Shown here: positions 57,919 through 64,000 of the stretch, in pieces
Layout: each line of letters begins with the position of its first letter
Numbering within the stretch: the first letter of the stretch is position 1
Assembly: GCA_947172415.1 (NCBI GenBank)
Contig: OX359189.1
Location: forward strand, 8,136,501 to 8,200,500
From: Chondrosia reniformis
Lineage: Eukaryota > Porifera > Demospongiae > Chondrillida > Chondrillidae
DNA: 64,000 nucleotides
Direction of reading: 5' to 3'
The notes under the pieces: generated by a model
Databases searched by the model: none
Seen by the model: the letters and a program-made list of their open reading frames with translations, nothing else
What the model was told of the DNA's origin: nothing
Translations under genes and position numbers: made by a program

Positions 57919-59981
57919 GGACACTTGTGTCAGATCTAAAGATATATTTATATGTGTATGTATAATATAATTAGTTATATAAATTACCCCATTCCATGTT
58001 CAGTTGTACCTTATGAATGTATATTAGCAAACATACTTTTCTTGAATGCTATAACTTCAATTTAATAAGAAACATTGAACATATGTAATTCTATATAGAT
58101 AGATAGCTAGATAGATAGATAAAATTATAACGTTCAGCAATGCTGGTCTTCCAATTAATACATTCAAAAGAAAAATATCAAATGTTGATGAATGTACGTA
58201 TCAGGTCTAAAAAGGATCAAATCTGAAAATTTCAATTAAGTGATCATATTTTGAATACAACATTGACTGATAGCAGACATGTACAGGAATACAGGGCAGC
58301 TTATAAGCTATGGGACCAAGCATTAGAAATGATGAGGGCGATATAATAGGTAGCCATTTTGCCATCTCCACTTGGGTTTGTTTTTTTACCAGTTTTATTA
58401 TCAGCTCTTTACACACAAGGATTACTGTAACATATATTGGACAAGATGAATCTCATAATACCAATACAATAATGCATGCTATAGATTCATATTATATGAA
58501 CATGCATCACATACAATGTATGTGAATTTAAATACAGCTATTCGTTTAGTGACAATAACATGTGCATATATACTTCATGATCAGGTATACATATAAAGTC
58601 TTTGCTCAATAAATTGTAACTAATTAACCTTTATTACTAGTTATGTCTTTATAAACTACATATTATCATATATATTAAATACCAAATTCATAAATATTTG
58701 AAGTCTTTGCTCAATAAGTTGTAACTAATTAACCTTTATTACTAGTAACTCTTTTATGTCTTTATAAACTAAAAATGTGAATTTGGTACGTATACTGTAT
58801 AGCTGGAAATGTTGGCGAGAAGAATATTTGATTGATTGCTCAAATTATATGGCATTTGGCAGATTTTACTGACAAGTGCTATCTTTATATATTTTGGTGG
58901 TTGAAAATATTGATGGATTGCTCTCGAAACTGCCTATCTGCCAAAATAGATTAGCCGGTATATATGTATATGTCCATGTACGTACATTGCATACCCTGAT
59001 ACATACCATATACAGTAATTAAAGAGTGCAACAACCTTTGAAGAAGTGGGCTTGGAATTCTAGAAATGGATGTCTAGGAGTAAACAGGTTGCTTGCAAGC
59101 CATAGTTTAATTGTTTCTAGTGTGAGAACCAAAGAAGGATATATAAAGAAATTCCATACATGACATATGTAGTATTACTTCCTCACTGTAATTATTACAG
59201 TTTAAACTCTAGCAAATAGATATACGTACGTATGTAGATTTAATAGTTTGATCATGAGATTTGCAATTGGTGACAGCATTCACACAAAAATCTTTTATTA
59301 TATAGTGTATATAACAGAGGTGACTTCTATATATGTATATCTTTACTGACTGGTGATATCATATGTTAAGTCACCTTTTGATTTAGACTATATATAATTA
59401 TTTCACAGTATATCACTTTTCCCTCACCATTTAGTCTACGTACCGGTATCGTGCTCGTATCATATAGTTAGTTCACTTTATACACTCACTTGTAGAGGTT
59501 ACCCTTTTGTATATATAAGTAGTAGCTTTGCATGCTATACCCGTGATAAGGTACAACTTGAGATTGAGTGAATCTGTCTCTAATTGCTACTCCCTAAGTA
59601 TGTGTTTTAGGAGTTTATTTATATTCTATTTGTTATTTATTTTTTCTCAGTTAAAATATTATCTTATTATCTTATAAATATATATATATATATGCTACGT
59701 ATGCAGAAAATGGAGATTGATTTGGAGAGTGATCCATGATGGATAGCAATTTGTAATATATATATATATACATATGAAGTTGAGGCTTGGTGTCAGCATT
59801 CACATGGTAAGTATTTGTACTGTCACTATACACACAAGTACGTAGCTGAAAAGTACTGTGGTATGGATACAAAACTATTTTGATGGAATTTGTTACCTTA
59901 AGTCATCTGATATAAATGAGGTTATATATATATATAGCTGAATGTGGAGAGCCGTTTCATAAAGTAATTAACCATATAGCA
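57919..59981. other. Intergenic interval
   Basis: AT-rich, no gene. It contains a TAGA microsatellite near 58098-58122 and one local direct repeat (next entry). The segment before 59982 should carry the promoter of the IgGFc-binding-like receptor. Confidence 0.5.
58596..58775 (+). repeat. Local direct repeat, 105-bp offset
   Basis: AAGTCTTTGCTCAATAARTT and then GTAACTAATTAACCTTTATT, ACTAG ... TTATGTCTTTATAAACTA occur at 58596 and again at 58701. The copies differ at a few positions, including a small insertion in the second. Confidence 0.85.
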
Positions 59982-62900
59982 ATGTGGTATATTCAGTTTT
60001 GTCTAATCTTCAGCTTGTTTCTCACCTTGGTGAATCTAACAAGTGCTGCTGGTAAGTAGTTGTACTCCATTTACAGATCTGTTTAATGGTTAAGATGAAC
60101 GTGGACAAGTTACTCTTGTTATATGTATATACGTAGGTCTTTTCAGCTGCAGCCAGTATATAGTAGTATACCTATTAAATATTGTTTAATGATATATAAA
60201 TATGTGTAATATTCATGATCAGTCTTAATATTTTAATAACTAGATTATAACAAATTTACTGTACTAATTTCTAACAAAGGCTGGAAGCTATAATTATAAT
60301 ATTCAAATTATTACCATTAATATTATAAATTCTTGCAATTGGTACTTATATAGCTATAGGTATATGTATATATGTTTCCTTTAAATATATACCAGTATGT
60401 ACGTATATTAAGCCAGCTAGTATATATATATATATATAACTTATACATGCCAGTTATATTTACAAATATAATAATTATGTACTTTAGATGTAACATATTA
60501 TCTGACTGCTCTCAAGGTATCTCCATCAAGACCATCACAGCAAGAGTTGATTCTTCAGATTACCACTACTTCTCTAATCAACAGTCCTGTCAACTTTACA
60601 GTTGAAATACCAGGATTAAACTGGACCACCTCTTCCAACTGTACCTATGGTCAATTCACTGAAGTTGATACTCCAGATGTTGTCACCCTGAATGCAGGAA
60701 AAAGAGGAATTATAATCACACCACAGAATAGAGAGCACCTCGTTATTTTAGGTAAAAGTCTACGATCAATTTCTGATGTCTTTCAGTCCTTTCCTAATTT
60801 AGTAGGAACTTCAGAGAACGTTTATTTTTCCATAAATTACGGTAACAATAGATCCGAGGACATAGATGTTGCATTAATCAATTTAGTGGGCCATGAGGAC
60901 AATACTGCAGTTAACATTTCCTTCCAGAATCTAGAGCTTAGTGCTCAGTTTGGTTTTATTGTTTTGGAGACTAAAGATGAAATGGCATTCCTAGATCCAA
61001 TAACAGATAACACTATTTCAGTAATCCTAAATAGAGGAGATACACTAGAGATAGCCTACGAAGGACTTGATTTGACTGGAACAAAGATTGTTACTAGTTC
61101 TCCTGTGACATTTCTAAGTGGACACCAGTGTCCTTTCATACCTGAGCCTCTTTCCAGTTGTTCTCAGATTGTGGAGGAACTCCCTCCTGTTGAGTATTGG
61201 GGAAGGGAATTTGTAGCTGTACCAATAGCAGAAAGGACCTCATATGACATTCTCAGAGCAATGGCCGCTTTTGATAACACTACCATTACCTTTCAATGTA
61301 CCAATGGATCTACATCAATGTTGAACCTGATGGCAGGGGAATTTAAAGATGTCAGACTTACGTCAGATGTATCTTGTGGAATTTCTTCCAACCAGAAAGT
61401 TTTAATGGTGCAATATTGTGTTGCATACACAGTTGATGTCAAAGCTGGTAATCCTTTCCTGTCACTACTTCTTCCTACAGCATGGTATTACAATGAGGCC
61501 TTCATTTACGCTTATCTTACAAGATCCTCAATCAATGTCTATAGAAGTCAGTACATTAACTTAGTAGTCCCAGAAGAGTTCCACAATCAGTCAAACATTT
61601 TCATTGATGAAACTGCCTTAGAAGATATCACTCCTTCAGCGGTATTTGAAATTGAATTGAACAGTAAAAGATATCATGGTTATCAAATTCCCATAAATCA
61701 AGGCTCCCATCATGTCAGACACAAGAATGGCCTGGCAAGGTTGGCTGTAAATGTGTATTCACTTGGTATAACGCTATCTTCTGGCTATACATCCTTGCCC
61801 TTGAGTAAGTGGTATTGTGAGTTGAGTAAGTAGTATTGTTGTATATATGTACAGTGAGTTGAGTATAACATATGTACATTGGCCATGCAAGCTAACTCAT
61901 TATGGTTGTATATATATATCAGCAGAGTTACACTATATACCATGCTATTTAATATGTTCACAATATATTGCAGAGTTACACTATCATGCTATTTGACATT
62001 TAAACTGATAATCCATATATACGTATGTCTAAAACCATTGGTCTAGTTTTGAACTACTATATATGTAGTACATATACTTTTGTGGTTTACCTTTTAAATG
62101 TACAATTGCAGGTCTCTGCCTATACCCTGACCCACCAGAGAATGGAAGATTCACCAGTGTTTCAGAGAAGGAGGTGTATGTGTATGGTGATGTTATAGAA
62201 ACAAGTGTGGAATGCAACCCCGGTTTTCTACTAATTCCTGGTGACATGCTTACCTGCCACCAAAATGGAATGTGGAAAGGAATGGAACACTTGTGTGAAG
62301 GTTAGTTGAGAAATAGTGTTTTCTTTTATCTAATTACATTCAGGGATGGTCAAAAAATGGAAATTATGTGTCTAAACTTCTATGTTTACGTGTATCTCAC
62401 GATGAACTCAAACTTCAAAGTACGATATGCATGTACAGTATGTGATCATGAGAGGCAAAAATATTTCATAATCTAATAATGCATGCTTATAAAATTATAT
62501 AATTTACATACTATAAAAGTATTGTTATATTCCCTCATGCATCCAGATGTTTCCTTGGAGATTATAGTCTTAGGTAATGTTACTATATTTGGAACTGGTG
62601 ATGACATACAGTTAGACTGTAGCCAATCAGCTGGACTTAACTTTTCTTCATGGTTAAAGGATGAAGAGATAATACCAGAATTTTCTACCACACTTAAAAT
62701 TCAAAATTCAACTATTCAAGACTCAGGAATGTACACTTGCATTGCAAGTACTACTTCAACAAGCACAGAAATATATTTTAATAGTAGTGTCAGTATAAAG
62801 GTTATAGGTCAGTATATTGTTATATTATATAGATTCAAATGTCAGGTTTCAGAAGGCATGAAGCCTATGTGAAGCTCTTTGAACAGCCCGATTTTAAAAG

Positions 62901-64000
62901 GTATGAAAATATGTATAAGGGGGCTGTTAAAAACTTGAAACCCAAGAAATTAATCTATTAGCACATATTTGAGTACCCTGTGAAATCTGGCTGTTCAAGA
63001 AGTTTCTAATATGTTTCATGCCATATGAAATCTGAAATTTGTTCCTGTGATAGATTATTTAATAAGTATATATGTATATGTATCAGTATAGGGTTAATCA
63101 AGTTATCAGGGTTGAGCATATGTCCTTATATATCACATGCAGGTCCACCAAGTGAGCCTCAAGGTTTGCTTTGCAATGTCACAATAAATTCATCAGCTTT
63201 AGAGTGGTCAGTTCCAGATGATTTGGGAAATGCTGACCCAGTGGATATTACCTATCTCTTAGGACTACAAGCCGATCCAAGACACCCTTACAACGACTTA
63301 ACATCCTCCATTCCTGAGATTCCAAATGAAATTAATGAAACTTTTCTGGTTATAAACAATTTGCAGCCTTTTACTCGCTACACTTTCAGTGTCTCAGCTA
63401 AAAACAGCTTTCGAACCGGAGGCACTGCGTTTTGCACTTATAGAACAGAGGAAGGAGGTACACATGTACAGTATATACGTACATGTATAATCTAATATGT
63501 CATTTTTTCAACATAATTTATATACGTATATTCTGGAGTAAAGGACCTATAGGGAATTAAATTAAACCCAGTGAGATCTTTGGATGAGGATACAAAAGTC
63601 TTTTCCTCCTTCTATCTTCTCTACTGGGTCAGATATTTCTGGGAATTCCTTCCTTCATCAGTGACCCTGGGAGTCTTGAGTCCTTAGTGTGCATTTTCCT
63701 ATTATTGTTCTCCAAAAAACCTTTTTTTGTGTTTGTTAAAGAATTAGGAAGCTACATGGTAAATTAAAGTTCCATTTAAACACTTGAATGTGCATATATA
63801 TCACTCCAATGGGTGACCATATATATAAATGTATTCCTGTTTGGTATAGAATAAAACTCAATTAACTATGTATATTCATGTGGTGGACATATAAACTATT
63901 ATTATATAATACGTACGTATGTACATTTTCAATACAGTTCCCAAATATCCTCCAAGTATTATTGCAATGCAGTCAAAGTCACTACACTTCTCATCTATTA
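59982..64000 (+). CDS. IgGFc-binding-like receptor: IgGFc_N, CCP, Ig, FN3, FN3; 3' part off the window
   Basis: Exons 59982-60051, 60488-61804, 62112-62300, 62547-62807, 63143-63457 and 63938-64000 (cut by the edge). All joins are phase 1 and consistent. Signal peptide MWYIQFCLIFSLFLTLVNLT. Residues about 24-463, from one large exon, match the N-terminal domain of IgGFc-binding proteins (VTSSPVTFLSGHQCPFIPEP, EELPPVEYWGREFVAVP). Next a sushi/CCP module (PDPPENGRF, ECNPGFLLIPGDMLTC). Then an Ig domain (IQLDCSQSAGLNFSSWLKDE, DSGMYTCIAS), an FN3 (ALEWSVPDDLGNADPVDITY, LQPFTRYTFSVSAKNSF) and the start of another (VPKYPPSIIAMQS). One-domain-per-exon, phase 1 modules indicate exon shuffling. The transmembrane and cytoplasmic parts are not in the window; a kinase or other signalling domain may follow. 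Confidence 0.88.
63530..63695 (-). repeat. Dispersed repeat family 2, reverse copy, truncated ribozyme-like core
   Basis: In the last intron of the window. On the minus strand: CCCAGGGUCA, CUGAUGA, hairpin, GAAAU, AUC, UGACCCAG. The flanks GGGUCA and UGACCC can pair over six bases. Compared with the other copies, the loop of helix III is shortened. Confidence 0.55.

Overview
The window is animal nuclear DNA. It is AT-rich, its genes are split by short GT-AG introns, and it carries microsatellites, MITE-like inverted repeats and dead non-LTR retroelements. The gene content points to a sponge, most likely a demosponge: four tandem genes of the short-chain collagen C4 type, tandem two-Ig-domain type I receptors, a death-domain receptor whose C-terminal domain carries the LRSPAV signature, and an IgGFc-binding-like multidomain receptor. 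The species cannot be named from sequence alone.

Layout. 1-3.6 kb: minus-strand SLC37-type sugar-phosphate exchanger, cut by the left edge. 3.6-7.9 kb: mostly non-coding, with a local duplication and weak exon candidates of a small minus-strand gene. 7.9-11.4 kb: a mosaic of nested tandem arrays between two GC-rich islands. 12.1-20.0 kb: a 13-exon NFRKB gene (INO80 complex subunit), plus strand, with an unrelated minus-strand reading frame and a MITE in one intron. 18.65-31.9 kb: a tandem triplication. Each unit holds the last three NFRKB exons, one or two convergent collagen-C4-like genes and the last two exons of an Ig receptor.

31.5-43.1 kb: four minus-strand Ig receptors (called IgR1-IgR4 here) with the same exon plan: signal peptide plus Ig, Ig-like, stalk, transmembrane, tail. 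IgR3 has lost its transmembrane exon next to a retroelement and may end in a microsatellite-encoded hydrophobic tail. 43.8-45.35 kb: a perfect 1.57-kb AC repeat. 46.2-54.0 kb: a 14-exon minus-strand receptor with four Ig domains, one FN3, a transmembrane segment and a cytoplasmic death domain. 54.4-55.0 kb: retroelement debris. 55.6-56.8 kb: an AIG1/GIMAP-like GTPase broken by one frameshift. 57.1-57.9 kb: an intronless HPGD-like short-chain dehydrogenase. 60.0 kb to the right edge: the 5' part of a plus-strand receptor (IgGFc-binding N domain, CCP, Ig, FN3, FN3).

Read together, 31-64 kb looks like a surface-recognition and innate-immunity neighbourhood. Individual Ig receptor promoters carry recognisable stress or immune transcription-factor motifs: a perfect five-unit heat-shock element at IgR3, tandem AP-1 sites at IgR2 and a kappaB motif at IgR4. 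A dispersed repeat in the same region carries a hammerhead-ribozyme-like core. Multi-exon models were built by hand from splice signals and reading-phase agreement, so exon edges are inferences unless stated otherwise.
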